The notes under the pieces: generated by a model
The model's input: the letters and a program-made list of their open reading frames with translations, nothing else
The model's database searches: none
Told to the model about the DNA's origin: nothing
NCBI RefSeq assembly: GCF_002592005.1
Contig: NZ_NVQF01000010.1
Location: 1 to 64,000, forward strand
Source of the DNA: Mycolicibacterium palauense
GTDB lineage: Bacteria > Actinomycetota > Actinomycetes > Mycobacteriales > Mycobacteriaceae
DNA length: 64,000 bases
Direction of reading: 5' to 3'
Position numbers and translations under genes: made by a program
Shown: in pieces, positions 1-10,269 of the stretch
How the letters are laid out: each line of letters begins with the position of its first letter
Numbering within the stretch: the first letter of the stretch is position 1

Positions 1-1777
1 CTGAGGACCTGTCGCAGGCGCATGGACAGCGGCATAAGGGTCCGATGAGGGACCGGCGGCCGAAGCCACCGGAACCCCCGGTGCCGGCTGCCCCGCCGGC
101 GCCGCCGTCCCCACCGCGGCCGAACAGCAGCGCACCGGCACCGCCTGCTCCACCCGTCCCTCCGTTGCCGCCGATCCGGCCGTTCCCACCCGGGCCGCCG
201 TCCATACCGGCGGTGGTCGCGTCGGTGCCATGCGCGCCGGCACCACCGTTGCCGCCCGCGCCCCCGCCGCCGCCGTCCCCGCCGCGGCCGAACAACAGGG
301 AACTCCTCCCACCGGCACCACCGGCGCCGCCGTCTGTGCCGTCGACACCGGGACTGCCGTTCACACCGGAACCACCGGTGCCACCATCGCCGCCATTGCC
401 CCACAGCAAGCCGCCGACACCACCTTTACCCCCGGCGGCCCCGAACCCGCCGGCACCACCATTGCCGCCGTCCCCAAACAGCAGACCACCGTTACCGCCC
501 GTACCTCCAGCGACTCCGGCGTCCGCGCTCGACCAGCCGTCACCACCATCGCCGAACAACCAGCCACCGTCGACACCGTTCGGATTGGCCTGCGTACCGT
601 CGGAGCCGTCGCAGATCAAGCCACAGCGGCCGCCGAAGGCGAATAAGGAGTTGAACGGCAGATGGAGTTCGGTCCCCACCGCCGGCGGGGTGACACGCTT
701 GTAGCTCGGCCTCCCGTTCAGATCGCGCACCGCGAACCACAGCGAGTTGACGAGCGGTCCGACCGGCACGGTGGGAACAGGCCCATTCGGCAGCGGCGTT
801 GTCGATGCGGCCGTCAACGTGGGCGTCGCCATGCTCTGCCCCGAGGTTTCAGGCCCCGTGGGAGCCGAGGAGACGGCCGAAACATCTTGGACGGGAGGAC
901 TTGATCCTTCGACGGTCGGATGGTTCTCATCCTCAACCGCGCGAACCGCCGACGGCTCCACCGCATGAGCGGGCGCGCTCGACGATGCCGTCAATGCCGC
1001 AGTTTCGGCGGCCTCGGAGACATCCGAGTTGTCCTGATTCTCGGTGGGCCCACCTCGTCGGCGATCGGTGATATCGCTGGGCGGATCAGCGGAGCCATCG
1101 GAGTCGGCTGTCGCGTCTTCGCCGACATGGTCGGATGCCTCGCTGTCGTCCTCGCTGACCTGGACCTCCTGCTCGGCGAGGTGCATCTCGTCGTCGACCT
1201 CGGTCTCGTCGTCGACCTCGGTCTCGTCGTCGGTCTCGGTCTCGTGCTCGGCGAGGTCGGTGTCATCCTCGGTGTCGCGGGCATCGTGCTCGGCCAGATC
1301 GACGTCGTCATCACCGGTGTTGCCGTGCTCGGCGGCATCAACGCCGTCGCCGTCGTCGTCACCGTCGGGAGTTGAAACAGTCCGCCGCTCGGCCGATTCC
1401 GTGGAAGGTGTTCGACGCGTGGATGCCTGTGGCGTCGTAGCTCCGGACGACGCCGTACGCTCCGACGAATCGGAACGGGTGTCCGATGCGTCCGCGGCGG
1501 CGACACCGTGTCCTGTGGTGATGGCAGCGCCCAGCCCCACCGCCACGGCGCCCACACGAAGCCATTGCGCGCACGCTCCGGCGGTCTGCTGCCGCCGTCT
1601 CGGTGCGACGCTCGATACATTGTCGGCCGGTGTCCCGGACAGGACGGACAACGCCTGCCCGATTGCCGGATCAGCGTCATTGGCCGCGTTCGCGCGGCCG
1701 GGTCGGGCCCCGTCCGTTGCGGTCGTGAATCCGTCTGTGTTGCGCCCGGGCGCAGTCTTCGCAGTAATGATGCTCAA
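1..1777 (-). CDS. PGRS-like glycine-repeat secreted protein (3' end outside window)
   Basis: This is an open minus-strand frame running from an upstream stop at 1796-1798 to the window edge. In order it encodes a short leader, a hydrophobic signal-like segment (around 1500-1560, ending VAAAD), a long acidic and Ser/Thr-rich stretch (around 1120-1380, with repeats such as ETEDDVETEDD), the conserved block [11 protein letters not shown] (around 720-760), and then GGxGG repeats with [10 protein letters not shown] blocks (about 60-600). This layout matches mycobacterial PGRS-type surface proteins, but no PE domain is present. No ATG fits. TTG at 1777 follows GAGGAG directly, and ATC or ATT a few codons later would have better spacing. 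The last 20 codons before the edge lose the Gly pattern, so the true 3' end is unknown. The cellular role is unknown. Confidence 0.75.
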   Translation of the reverse strand, partial: MSIITAKTAPGRNTDGFTTATDGARPGRANAANDADPAIGQALSVLSGTPADNVSSVAPRRRQQTAGACAQWLRVGAVAVGLGAAITTGHGVAAADASDTRSDSSERTASSGATTPQASTRRTPSTESAERRTVSTPDGDDDGDGVDAAEHGNTGDDDVDLAEHDARDTEDDTDLAEHETETDDETEVDDETEVDDEMHLAEQEVQVSEDDSEASDHVGEDATADSDGSADPPSDITDRRRGGPTENQDNSDVSEAAETAALTASSSAPAHAVEPSAVRAVEDENHPTVEGSSPPVQDVSAVSSAPTGPETSGQSMATPTLTAASTTPLPNGPVPTVPVGPLVNSLWFAVRDLNGRPSYKRVTPPAVGTELHLPFNSLFAFGGRCGLICDGSDGTQANPNGVDGGWLFGDGGDGWSSADAGVAGGTGGNGGLLFGDGGNGGAGGFGAAGGKGGVGGLLWGNGGDGGTGGSGVNGSPGVDGTDGGAGGAGGRSSLLFGRGGDGGGGGAGGNGGAGAHGTDATTAGMDGGPGGNGRIGGNGGTGGAGGAGALLFGRGGDGGAGGAAGTGGSGGFGRRSLIGPLCRCPCACDRSS

Positions 1778-1796
1778 CTCCTCGCTTGATATCCCT

Positions 1797-2119
1797 TACC
1801 ACCGGAATGTTGCGTCGGTCACAAACCGCCGGGATTTGCTGTTTATAGACGTGGCTCGCGAGGCCGGTCAAGAAATCGGCAGCCGCTCAGACGGGTACTG
1901 GTTATGCCCGTATGTATTCGATGGTCCATGTCCCCGCACGCAGGGTGTTCAGGACCTCCCGCTGCACCACAAGGTGGTATTAGCTGCACTCGTATGAATA
2001 GTCCCCTGGACCGCGGGGACCCATACACGGCATCGTCGGAGTGCCGCGGTGGCCGGGGTCGGCGGGGCATTCGGGAGCCGCTCGGCAGCTGCTCCGAAAC
2101 ACACTGGAGGTGGCCGTAG
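1797..2119. other. Intergenic region between divergent genes
   Basis: The stretch lies between the divergently transcribed PGRS-like gene and the haloalkane dehalogenase gene, so it should hold both promoters. I see a small hairpin (GTCCCC at 2001-2006 pairing with GGGGAC at 2015-2020) and an AT-rich patch near 1845-1855. No convincing gene was found. Confidence 0.4.
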
Positions 2120-3001
2120 ATGACTGATGCGCCCAGGCACGGGGAAGTTCGTGTCGGGAAGCGGGTAGTGGACGTCGCGGAATCATTCATGGCCTATCGC
2201 GAGTCCGGAGAGGGTGATCCGATCCTCTTTCTGCATGGCAATCCGATGAACTCTTTCCTGTGGCGCAACATCATGGTCCAGGTGCAGGATCTGGGCCGGT
2301 GTATTGCGCCCGACCTGATCGGGATGGGTGATTCGGGGTGTCTGCCCGGCAGTGACTATCGCTTTGCGACTCATCGCAGGTATCTGGAGTGCTTCTGTGA
2401 TGCCCTCGACCTCGGTGACCGTGTGATCGTGGTCGGTCACGACTGGGGTGGTGCCCTCGGATTCGATTGGGCGAAAAAGCATCCCGAGGCCGTGCAGGGT
2501 ATCGCCTACGGAGAGACGTTGGTGCACCCGGCGGTGGGGAACGAGCCGGTCGAGCGTGCGGACCTCATCAGGTTCTGCCGATCATCCGACCGTGAGGCGG
2601 CCGTGCTGCACGGGGACTTCCTCCTCGATATCTTCCTGCGGGCGGGCACGCTGAAACCTTTGGCCGCGGACGTGGAGCAGGAGTACAGAAAGCCTTGGTC
2701 CATCCATGGAGAATCGCGGCGGCCCATGCTGTCCTGGGTGCAGGAGGTGCCGCTTCTGGGTGAGCCCTCCGATGTTCACGGTGCGATCAGCTCGTACGCG
2801 GAGTGGATGGCGTCGTCGCCGATTCCGAAGCTTCTGATTGTGTCGAGCCAGGGGCAGCTGGGTGGGGCCAACCTGGAGTATTGCCGTACCTGGCCCAACC
2901 AGTCGGAGGTCTCGGTCGAGGCCGGGCACTTCTTCCAGGAGGACGCTCCAGGGGTCGTGGGTAAGGCGCTCAGGGCGTGGATCGGCGGTCTTCGTCGGTA
3001 G
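2120..3001 (+). CDS. Haloalkane dehalogenase (HLD-II-like)
   Basis: This 293-residue alpha/beta hydrolase carries the full haloalkane dehalogenase signature. It has the oxyanion and halide-binding LHGNP with Asn41, the nucleophile elbow GHDWG with Asp108 and the adjacent halide-binding Trp109, Glu132 in GIAYGE at the position of the LinB catalytic acid, and base His270 in GHFFQEDAP. An Asp nucleophile followed by Trp separates HLDs from ordinary esterases and epoxide hydrolases. The enzyme would hydrolyse C-halogen bonds to alcohol plus halide in the cytoplasm. Length is typical for HLD-II enzymes. The ATG start is preceded by ACTGGAGG. It stands alone, with no haloacid dehalogenase or alcohol dehydrogenase nearby, so the natural substrate is unknown. 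Confidence 0.9.
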   Translation: MTDAPRHGEVRVGKRVVDVAESFMAYRESGEGDPILFLHGNPMNSFLWRNIMVQVQDLGRCIAPDLIGMGDSGCLPGSDYRFATHRRYLECFCDALDLGDRVIVVGHDWGGALGFDWAKKHPEAVQGIAYGETLVHPAVGNEPVERADLIRFCRSSDREAAVLHGDFLLDIFLRAGTLKPLAADVEQEYRKPWSIHGESRRPMLSWVQEVPLLGEPSDVHGAISSYAEWMASSPIPKLLIVSSQGQLGGANLEYCRTWPNQSEVSVEAGHFFQEDAPGVVGKALRAWIGGLRR

Positions 3002-3012
3002 TCGGCATGGCG

Positions 3013-3618
3013 TCAGCCCTTCCATCCCAGGCTGGGCAGCAGCACGCGGTCGACCAGGGTGCGTACCGTCTTCTCGGTCGGCGGCCGGCCCGAGATCAGG
3101 GAGCGGAACACCAGGTATCCCGGTAGCAGGTCGTAGATCTCGTCGTCGATGGCCGAGGCGTCGATCTCGCCGCGTTGCACCGCGGCGGCCAGCACCTCGT
3201 CGATCACCAGCTTGCGCTGCAGGACGAATTCGTTCTGCATCGCGGCGCTGAGCCGCGGATTGTGCGACATCTCGTTGAGCACCGCCCGCATCGTGCTGCT
3301 GTGTTCACACGCGTGGTGACGCACCCCGATGCCGATCGCCAGGAGGTCGCTGCGCAGCGAACCGGTCTGCGGGGCGGCCGCCATGGACCGGGTTCCCTCG
3401 ATGAAGGCGGCCAGCACCAGATCCGCCTTGGTGGGCCACCGGCGGTACACCGTGGACTTGCTGGCCTTCGCCTTGACCGCCACCGCCTCGACCGTCAGCC
3501 TGTCGTACCCGTGCTGTTGGAGCAGGTGCAGCGTGACCGCCAGTAGTTCGGCTTCGCGCGCGGTCCACCGCGATTCGGGCGCCGCGACATCGGCCTGCAC
3601 CGCTACCTCCGCAGTCAC
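3013..3618 (-). CDS. TetR-family regulator, likely of mmpS/mmpL
   Basis: This 201-residue protein has an N-terminal HTH near residues 20-65, with the recognition-helix region KAKASKSTVYRRWPTKADL, and a ligand-binding C-terminal domain. The start is GTG. It is transcribed away from mmpS/mmpL across a 170-bp gap holding a perfect 14-bp palindrome. Mycobacterial MmpS/MmpL exporters are often repressed by a divergent TetR gene, so repression of itself and of the exporter is the likely role. The ligand is unknown. Its 3' end lies 11 bp from the convergent dehalogenase stop. Confidence 0.85.
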   Translation of the reverse strand: MTAEVAVQADVAAPESRWTAREAELLAVTLHLLQQHGYDRLTVEAVAVKAKASKSTVYRRWPTKADLVLAAFIEGTRSMAAAPQTGSLRSDLLAIGIGVRHHACEHSSTMRAVLNEMSHNPRLSAAMQNEFVLQRKLVIDEVLAAAVQRGEIDASAIDDEIYDLLPGYLVFRSLISGRPPTEKTVRTLVDRVLLPSLGWKG

Positions 3619-3685
3619 GTGTCCAGCCCCTGTCGTCCATCGCCACCGGTTTCAGACCGTCGAAAACCAACGGTTGCGTCCAACA

Positions 3686-3699
3686 GTACGGTACCGTAC
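3686..3699. promoter_or_regulatory. Candidate TetR operator (perfect palindrome)
   Basis: GTACGGTACCGTAC is its own reverse complement. It lies midway between the divergent TetR gene (start 3618) and mmpS (start 3789). A symmetrical site in such a gap is the usual place for autoregulation and exporter control by a TetR dimer. Confidence 0.6.
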
Positions 3700-3788
3700 C
3701 GTTCCCTCAGGGTCCATTCAGGTGCTGTCAGGCAGGGCCGGGCGGGGCCGGACTCCACGGGGTTGGCCGGGTATCGAAAGGCATTCGG

Positions 3789-4235
3789 GTGAAGAGGTTT
3801 TCGGTCGCAACCCTGGTGAGGCGGCGGTGGACGGTGATCGTGGCCGTCGTCGTCGTCGCAGTGGTCGGCTTCGGTATGTACCGGCTGCACGGAATCTTCG
3901 GCTCCAACAACGTCGTGTCGAGGCCGGGCGCGGAGGCCCTGGAGAACGCCGGCTTCAACCCCAAGCGGGTGCTCCTCGAGGTGTTCGGCTCACCGGGATC
4001 GGTGGCCACCATCAACTATCTGGACGAAAACGCCCAACCGCAGCGCGTCGACGACGCCCCCCTGCCGTGGTCGCACATGTTGACCACCGACGAACCGACG
4101 ATGTTCGCCGACCTGCGCGCCCAGGGTGACGGGACCGCCATCGGCTGCCGCATCACGGTCAACGGCGTCGTCACGGACGAAAGGTCCACCGACAACGTGA
4201 ACGGCTACATCTCCTGCCTGGACAAGACGGCATGA
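3789..4235 (+). CDS. MmpS-family membrane accessory protein
   Basis: This 148-residue protein has a short basic N-terminus, one transmembrane helix (about residues 15-33), and a periplasmic domain with the MmpS hallmarks: a V-x-Y/F-E-V-type strand, a PLPW block, and a Cys pair (in GCRI and SCLD) likely to form a disulfide. MmpS proteins bind MmpL transporters and help export of lipids, siderophores or drugs. It starts at GTG, and its stop overlaps the mmpL start (ATGA at 4232-4235), indicating translational coupling. The specific MmpS subfamily cannot be told from the sequence alone. Confidence 0.9.
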   Translation: MKRFSVATLVRRRWTVIVAVVVVAVVGFGMYRLHGIFGSNNVVSRPGAEALENAGFNPKRVLLEVFGSPGSVATINYLDENAQPQRVDDAPLPWSHMLTTDEPTMFADLRAQGDGTAIGCRITVNGVVTDERSTDNVNGYISCLDKTA

Positions 4236-7168
4236 GCGAGCGCAAGGTCGACGAGCAGGCGGAGGGCGCCGTCGAGGAATCACGCCCCGCGCGGCTGATC
4301 CGGCGACTGTCCGTGCCGATCCTGTTGTTGTGGGTCGCCGTCGCGGCGGTCGCCAACATCATCTCTCCGCAGCTTGAGGTCGTCGGCGCCGAGCGGTCGG
4401 TGTCGATGAATCCGGCCGATTCGCCCTCCATCCAGGCCATGCGGCACATCGGCCAGGTCTTCCACGAGTTCGACTCCGACAGTGCGGCCATGATCGTTCT
4501 CGAGGGCGACAAGCCGCTGGGTGCGCCCGCCCACGAGTACTACGACACCCTGGTCAAGAAGCTGGAGCAGGACACCAAGCACGTCGAACACGTCCAGGAC
4601 TTCTGGGGTGATCCGTTGACCGCCGGTGGCTCGCAGAGCAAGGACGGCAAGGCCGCGATGGTGCAGGTCTACCTGGCCGGGAACCAGGGGGAGGCGCTGG
4701 CCAACCAGTCCGTGGACGCGGTGCGCGACATCGTGGCCAGCACGCCGGCCCCGCCGGGGGTCAAGACCTACGTCACCGGGGCCGCACCGTTGATCGCCGA
4801 CAACTTCGAGGTGGGCAGCGCGGGCACCCACAAGGTCACCGCCATCACCTTCCTGGTCATCGCGGTGATGCTGCTGATCGTCTACCGGTCGATCAGCACG
4901 ACGCTGATCATGCTGGTCACCGTGTTCGTCGAGCTGGCCGCCGCCCGCGGTGTGGTCTCCACGCTCGCGCACTGGGGCGTGATCGGGCTGACGACGTATG
5001 CGACGAACCTGTTGACGTTGCTGGCGATCGCCGCCGGCACCGACTACGCGATCTTCATCGTCGGGCGCTATCACGAGGCGCGCAACAAGGGGATGGATCG
5101 CCTGTCGGCCTATCGCGACATGTTCCGTGGGACCGTGCACGTGATCGTGGGCTCCGGGCTGACGATCGCGGGTGCGGTGGCGTGCCTGAGTTTCACCCGG
5201 CTGCCCTATTTCCAGACATTGGGCATCCCGGCGGCCATCGGTGTGCTCGTCACCCTGGCGGCCGCCCTGACACTGGGGCCGGCGGTACTGTTGATCGCCA
5301 CCCGGTTCGGTCTGCTGGAGCCCAAACGCAAGCTGCGCGCCACCCGGTGGCGCCGCATCGGGACCGCCATCGTGCGCTGGCCGGGCCCCATCCTCGTCGC
5401 CTCCTGCGCGATCGCCCTCATCGGAGTGCTGGCGCTGCCGGGATACAAGACCAGCTACGACGTCCGCCCGTATCTCCCCGGTTACGCCCCCGCCAAGATC
5501 GGCTACGCGGCCGCCGAACGGCACTTCTCCGAGGCCCGGCTCAATCCGGAGCTGCTGATGGTGGAGTCCGATCACGACATGCGTACCCCGGCGGACATGC
5601 TGATCCTGGAGCGCATCGCCAAGAGCGTCCTGCACACCCAGGGCGTCAACCTGGTGCAGTCGATCACCCGGCCGCTGGGGACGCCGATCAGCCACAGCTC
5701 CATCCCGTTCCAGATGAGTGCACAGAGCGCCAGCCAGATCATGAACCTCAGCTATCAGCAGGCCCGCGGCGCGGACCTGCTCAAGCAGGCCAACGAGATC
5801 AGCAACACCATCGACATCCTCAAACAGCAAGTGGCGCTGCAAGAGCAGAGCTCGGCGGCCACCCACGAACAGACCGAGGCGTTCCACGACACCGTCACGA
5901 TCGTCAACGACCTGCGGGACAAGATCGCCAACTTCGACGACCAGTTCCGCCCGATACGCAACTACTTCTATTGGGAGCCACACTGCTTCGACATCCCCAT
6001 GTGCGCCGCGCTGAGATCGGTCTTCGACGCCATCGACGGGATCAGCAAACTGAGCGAGCAGTTCAGCTCCATCACGGCCAGCCTGGACAAACTGGACGCG
6101 CTGCAACCACAGCTGCTGGCGCTACTGCCCCCGCAGATCGCCATCCAGGAGCGCAACCGCGATCTCGCGCTCTCGAATTACGCCACCACAACGGGCATCA
6201 ACACCCAGAGCCAGGAGGCACTGGAGAACGCGACCGCGATGGGGCAGGCCTTCGATGACGCCAAGAACGACGATTCCTTCTATCTGCCGCCAGAGGCCTT
6301 CGACAACCCCGACTTCAAACGCGGTCTGAAGCTGTTCCTCTCGCCGGATGGCCACGCCGCCCGCATGATCATCACCCATGCCGGTAATCCCGCTACACCC
6401 GAGGGCATTTCGCACATCGATGCGATCAAGAACGCGGCCTTCGACGCAATCAAGGCGACTCCGCTGTCCGACGCCAAGATCTACGTCGCCGGCACCGCGT
6501 CCACCTACAAGGACGTGCAGGAAGGCGCGAAGTACGATCTGCTGATCGCGGCCATGGCCGCCCTGGCCCTGATTCTGCTGATCATGATGTTCATCACCCG
6601 CAGTCTGGTCGCCGCCCTGGTGATCGTGGGAACGGTCGCACTGTCGTTGGGCGCCTCGTTCGGCCTTTCGGTTCTGGTGTGGCAGTACATCTTCGGAATC
6701 CAGCTGTTCTGGATCGTGTTGGCCCTGGCCATCATCCTGCTGCTGGCGGTGGGTGCCGACTACAACCTGCTGCTGATAGCGCGGTTCAAGGAGGAGATCG
6801 GGGCCGGTCTGAACACCGGCATCATCCGCGCGATGGCCGGTACCGGCAGCGTGGTCACCGCGGCCGGTCTGGTGTTCGCCGCCACCATGTCGTCGTTCAT
6901 CTTCAGCGATCTGGTGGTGCTGGGTCAGATCGGCACGACGATCGGTCTGGGCCTGCTGTTCGACACGTTGATCGTCCGGTCGTTCATGACACCCTCGGTT
7001 GCCGCCCTGCTGGGCCGTTGGTTCTGGTGGCCGCTGAACGTGCGCCCGCGCCCCGCCAGCCAGATGCTGAGACCCTACGGATCCCGCAACGCCGTCCGGG
7101 CGCTGCTGGCCGCCCCGCCCGACCGTGGCCGGCGATCGGATACCGGGCACGCCGACGCCGACGGGTAG
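4232..7168 (+). CDS. MmpL-family RND transporter
   Basis: This 978-residue RND permease has the duplicated MmpL plan. An N-terminal helix is followed by a periplasmic domain, a block of helices carrying the proton-relay pair Asp271-Tyr272 (GTDY), a large second periplasmic domain with a coiled-coil-like Gln/Glu-rich region (about residues 500-640), and a second helix block with Asp843-Tyr844 (GADYN). Length and both D-Y pairs indicate a complete, probably active proton-driven exporter of lipids or xenobiotics. The N-terminal 25 residues and the basic C-terminal tail are cytoplasmic. It is co-transcribed and overlapping with mmpS, under the likely control of the divergent TetR. The substrate cannot be inferred. 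Confidence 0.95.
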   Translation: MSERKVDEQAEGAVEESRPARLIRRLSVPILLLWVAVAAVANIISPQLEVVGAERSVSMNPADSPSIQAMRHIGQVFHEFDSDSAAMIVLEGDKPLGAPAHEYYDTLVKKLEQDTKHVEHVQDFWGDPLTAGGSQSKDGKAAMVQVYLAGNQGEALANQSVDAVRDIVASTPAPPGVKTYVTGAAPLIADNFEVGSAGTHKVTAITFLVIAVMLLIVYRSISTTLIMLVTVFVELAAARGVVSTLAHWGVIGLTTYATNLLTLLAIAAGTDYAIFIVGRYHEARNKGMDRLSAYRDMFRGTVHVIVGSGLTIAGAVACLSFTRLPYFQTLGIPAAIGVLVTLAAALTLGPAVLLIATRFGLLEPKRKLRATRWRRIGTAIVRWPGPILVASCAIALIGVLALPGYKTSYDVRPYLPGYAPAKIGYAAAERHFSEARLNPELLMVESDHDMRTPADMLILERIAKSVLHTQGVNLVQSITRPLGTPISHSSIPFQMSAQSASQIMNLSYQQARGADLLKQANEISNTIDILKQQVALQEQSSAATHEQTEAFHDTVTIVNDLRDKIANFDDQFRPIRNYFYWEPHCFDIPMCAALRSVFDAIDGISKLSEQFSSITASLDKLDALQPQLLALLPPQIAIQERNRDLALSNYATTTGINTQSQEALENATAMGQAFDDAKNDDSFYLPPEAFDNPDFKRGLKLFLSPDGHAARMIITHAGNPATPEGISHIDAIKNAAFDAIKATPLSDAKIYVAGTASTYKDVQEGAKYDLLIAAMAALALILLIMMFITRSLVAALVIVGTVALSLGASFGLSVLVWQYIFGIQLFWIVLALAIILLLAVGADYNLLLIARFKEEIGAGLNTGIIRAMAGTGSVVTAAGLVFAATMSSFIFSDLVVLGQIGTTIGLGLLFDTLIVRSFMTPSVAALLGRWFWWPLNVRPRPASQMLRPYGSRNAVRALLAAPPDRGRRSDTGHADADG

Positions 7169-7238
7169 GCCGGGCTCTCCGACGGACTCGGTGCACGGCG
7201 AACACCCGAGTGCGTATCGTCAGTCGTCTGGCCGGGAG

Positions 7239-9347
7239 TCACGCCGGGTCGGGCTCGCCGGCGATCCCGAGCTGGCGATAGACGTCGTCGCGGTAGCGCG
7301 GAGCCTGGGAGTTGGAGTAGATCCCGCCCTGGGCCCAGTCGTGGATCTGCCCCATGCCCAGCACGACACCGACCTCCCGGCCGGCATCGAGCATGCGCTG
7401 GGCGAACACCAGTGCGCTGGGGGTCAGGATGTCCCGGGTGCCCAGATAGAACGTCGTCGGCGGCAGCCCGTCGACCGAGCCCGCCGTCGGATCCCACAAC
7501 GGGTCGCCGTCGGGGAGGTCGCCCTGCCAGTCGGGGCCCTCACCGGGTTCGGGGATCGAGGACACGGGATCGCTGACCAGTTCGGCATTGGGATCGGTGA
7601 ACAGGGAGTTCCCACTGAGTCCCGGGGACAACAGCACCGCGCGGCCCGGCATGGCCGCGGCGACGCACTCGGGCGAGCCCGCGCAGTCCCGGACGATCTT
7701 CTGCATGGCCACCGTCGCGATGAGCCCGCCCGACGAGTCCGCGTAGATGCTGACGTTGTCGGCGCCGTGTTCGGCGACCCGGGCCGCGATGAAGTCCGCC
7801 ATCGGCGCCACGATGGTCTCGGCGTTTCCGCCCTCCCCGGGGGTGACCATGGGGAAGATCGGCACGACGACGGTGGCTCCGGTGGCGCGGGCCATCGAGG
7901 CGTAGTCCATCCACTGGATGCGGTTGGGCTGGTAGACCAGCGCCCCGCCGTGCACGGCGATGACCTGCTCGCCGGACGGATGGCGTGAGGCGATCTCCCA
8001 TACCTTCCAGGACTGCTCGGCTCCTGCGGCGTCGGTGAAGGTGTACTGGCTCTGCTCGGCGCCTACCCCGATCCTGGCCATCCACGGCGGGTTCGCCGAG
8101 GCCATCAATCCCGACAGCACGTAGGAGATGTCGAACCCGACGACCTTGGAGATCTGGTGCAGCACACCGAGTACCGCCACGGTGATCCGGTCGGAGAACG
8201 ACGGGGGACCGGTCACCTCGGTGTGCTCGTAGAGCCCGGGAGACACCACCACGCCGGGTGCCAGCCCGATCGGTGCCTGCTCCGCCGCGGTGGTCTGGCC
8301 GGTGGTGACCGGTTTCGCGGCAACCTTGGCGACCGATGCCGCCGGATCGATCTCGCGGCGGGCGAATGCGAGCAGCGCCCACGGGGCGGGGGATGTGGGG
8401 GGCGTGCCGGGACGCCCGCCGGCGCCCCACGAGGTGAACACCGTGTCGACCAGGGTGGCCAGGGTCGGGGCGCCCGGCGTCTCGGGCGCCTCGGGCCGGG
8501 GGGCGCCCAGCGCCGCGAGCGGTCGCCGCGGCCCGGGCCCCGGCGTGCTTCCCGCGGCTACGGCCGGTGCTTCGGCCACTTCGGCCACTTCGGCCGCTTC
8601 AGTCGCTTCGGACACCTTGGTCACCTTGGTCGCCTTGGTCACCTTGGTCACCGCGGATATCTCGGCCGACTCGGATATCTCCGGGGTGGGATCGGCCGCG
8701 GAGGTGGCGGGTGCCGGCGCGGCGGTCGCGCCGATCGCCGGGTCGGATGACACCTCGAGCGACGGCTGGCGCCAGCGCCGCGGCGCACGCGGAGACCGAG
8801 AATCGGACGGCGACCACACGGAATCCGTGACGAGCGGCTCGCCGCGGGTGACCCGCCGGGACCGGTCCGTGGCCGGTGCGGGGTCGGGATCCCCCTGTTC
8901 GCCGTGCACGTCCGGTCCGTCCTGTGCTTCCGCCTCGTCCCCGGTGTCCGGCTCCCCGGTGTCCGGCCCCTGTGCGTCCGGCTCCTCTGTGTCCGGTCCC
9001 TCGTGCGCATCCCGGCCATCGACAGGGTCCCGCTCGTCGCGCGTGGCCCGCTTCGACCGGGTGTCGCGGATCCCCGGCGTCGCGCGACGTGTCCGGGTGC
9101 CGGGTTCGGAGCCTTCCGGCGAGGGACCGCGCTCCGCGCGCCCGCGCCCGGAGCGGTCCGATGCCGTGTCTCCTGTCGTGCTGCCGCCATCGCGTGAGGC
9201 CGTCGACGCGGCGGCGCCCGCCGTTCCGGAATCGGCCGGTTGCGCGGCCGCCGGTGCGGACCCCCACCCGGCGAACGTCGCGACACCGAGCCCGCATGCC
9301 ACCGTCAGGCCGCACAGCGACCCAGATCTACTCCCCCTTGAATACAT
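7239..9347 (-). CDS. Secreted alpha/beta hydrolase with long low-complexity N-terminus
   Basis: This 702-residue protein starts at ATG after a purine-rich leader. Residues 1-35 form a signal peptide ending in AAAQ. A disordered Pro/Asp/Ser/Glu-rich segment follows to about residue 400, with tandem VTK/EVAE-type repeats around residues 230-260. The C-terminal 300 residues form an Abhydrolase_3-like domain with the oxyanion HGG (about residue 465), nucleophile elbow DSSGG (Ser538), and an Asp...His pair near the end (ILTPSALVF, GQIHDW). This suggests an exported carboxylesterase or lipase acting at the cell surface. The layout resembles other large mycobacterial surface hydrolases. The substrate is unknown. 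Confidence 0.8.
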   Translation of the reverse strand: MYSRGSRSGSLCGLTVACGLGVATFAGWGSAPAAAQPADSGTAGAAASTASRDGGSTTGDTASDRSGRGRAERGPSPEGSEPGTRTRRATPGIRDTRSKRATRDERDPVDGRDAHEGPDTEEPDAQGPDTGEPDTGDEAEAQDGPDVHGEQGDPDPAPATDRSRRVTRGEPLVTDSVWSPSDSRSPRAPRRWRQPSLEVSSDPAIGATAAPAPATSAADPTPEISESAEISAVTKVTKATKVTKVSEATEAAEVAEVAEAPAVAAGSTPGPGPRRPLAALGAPRPEAPETPGAPTLATLVDTVFTSWGAGGRPGTPPTSPAPWALLAFARREIDPAASVAKVAAKPVTTGQTTAAEQAPIGLAPGVVVSPGLYEHTEVTGPPSFSDRITVAVLGVLHQISKVVGFDISYVLSGLMASANPPWMARIGVGAEQSQYTFTDAAGAEQSWKVWEIASRHPSGEQVIAVHGGALVYQPNRIQWMDYASMARATGATVVVPIFPMVTPGEGGNAETIVAPMADFIAARVAEHGADNVSIYADSSGGLIATVAMQKIVRDCAGSPECVAAAMPGRAVLLSPGLSGNSLFTDPNAELVSDPVSSIPEPGEGPDWQGDLPDGDPLWDPTAGSVDGLPPTTFYLGTRDILTPSALVFAQRMLDAGREVGVVLGMGQIHDWAQGGIYSNSQAPRYRDDVYRQLGIAGEPDPA

Positions 9348-9489
9348 GTCACCCAGTCAAGCACGCCTGTGACGGCAATCACAGCGAAGAGTCGTGGGCG
9401 GCCGGCGGCCCGCCCGGGGGTGATTGTCGCAGCACAAGGGGGTCGGCCCGGGGGTCACTCGCGACGCGGCAACGCTGCGATGCGCACGG

Positions 9490-10179
9490 CTAGCGTCCCG
9501 GGGCGGCCTCGCCGTCGCGGGGCGCGGCGAGCCGCCGTTCCAGTGCGCCGGTGATGTCGGTGGTGGTCACGACGAGGGCGATCATGAAATCGATGAGCTG
9601 GGGCCGGCCGACGTCGAGGCGGCCCCGGTACCACTGGGCCGCCAGGTCGAGAAGGCCGCTTACGACGGTCAGGGCGGTCAGGGTGACGGTCTCGTCGGTG
9701 CCCGCGTCCGCGCCGAGCAGTGCCCGCACCTGCCCGGTCATCACCGTGGTGAGGACGTCGACCATCTCGGCGCGACGGCCGCCGAGGGCTTCGGCCGTCT
9801 GCAGCTCGACGAGCAGTCGCGCCCGCCGCGGGTCCTCGTCGATGAAGCCGAACGCGAACTCGATGACGGCCCGGACGCGCGCCCGCAACTCGTGGGGTGA
9901 GTCGGCGACCGCCGCCATGATCCCGGTCAGTGCGCGGTTGAACTGGTCGTCGAACGTGGCCAGGAGCAGCTCCTGGCAGTCGGCGAAGCTCTCGTAGAAG
10001 TAGCGGTCGTTGAGTTTGGCCCGGGCGCTGATGGCCCGCACCCGGAGATCGCGCACCCCGTTCTCGGCGACCGCGTCGAGCGCGGCCTCGAGGAGTTGTC
10101 GGCGGCGCTGTTCGCGCCGCTGATCGGCGGTCAGTCCACGATGCATGGCCATCGAAGCGGTGCACACCTCCGGATTCAC
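9490..10179 (-). CDS. TetR-family regulator divergent from CYP136
   Basis: This is a TetR-like repressor of up to 229 residues. The HTH (about residues 25-70, recognition region AKLNDRYFYESFADC) is followed by an all-helical ligand domain. An internal ATG at codon 11 is an equally plausible start. The same TetR/P450 divergent arrangement exists in M. tuberculosis (Rv3058c/Rv3059), which supports a role in controlling the P450. The shared gap contains two dyads built from GGTGA/TCACC. Confidence 0.85.
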   Translation of the reverse strand: MNPEVCTASMAMHRGLTADQRREQRRRQLLEAALDAVAENGVRDLRVRAISARAKLNDRYFYESFADCQELLLATFDDQFNRALTGIMAAVADSPHELRARVRAVIEFAFGFIDEDPRRARLLVELQTAEALGGRRAEMVDVLTTVMTGQVRALLGADAGTDETVTLTALTVVSGLLDLAAQWYRGRLDVGRPQLIDFMIALVVTTTDITGALERRLAAPRDGEAAPGR

Positions 10180-10204
10180 GACGGGGCTTGCGCCGCCGTC
10201 CAGA

Positions 10205-10249
10205 TTTGGTGAAGACTGTCACCAAACCACTTTGGTGAAGCACTTCACC
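10205..10249. promoter_or_regulatory. Two candidate operators between TetR and cyp136
   Basis: TTTGGTGA (10205-10212) pairs with TCACCAAA (10219-10226) across 6 bp. GGTGAA (10234-10239) pairs with TTCACC (10244-10249) across 4 bp. The shared TTTGGTGA core and the position immediately upstream of both genes suggest tandem binding sites for the divergent TetR protein. Confidence 0.55.
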
Positions 10250-10269
10250 ATCGATGATAGGGGTGCGCA

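Noticed and set aside
45..704. Proline-rich open frame on the plus strand at the window start
   Set aside because: The Pro pattern is the complement of the GGxGG repeats of the PGRS-like gene on the minus strand.
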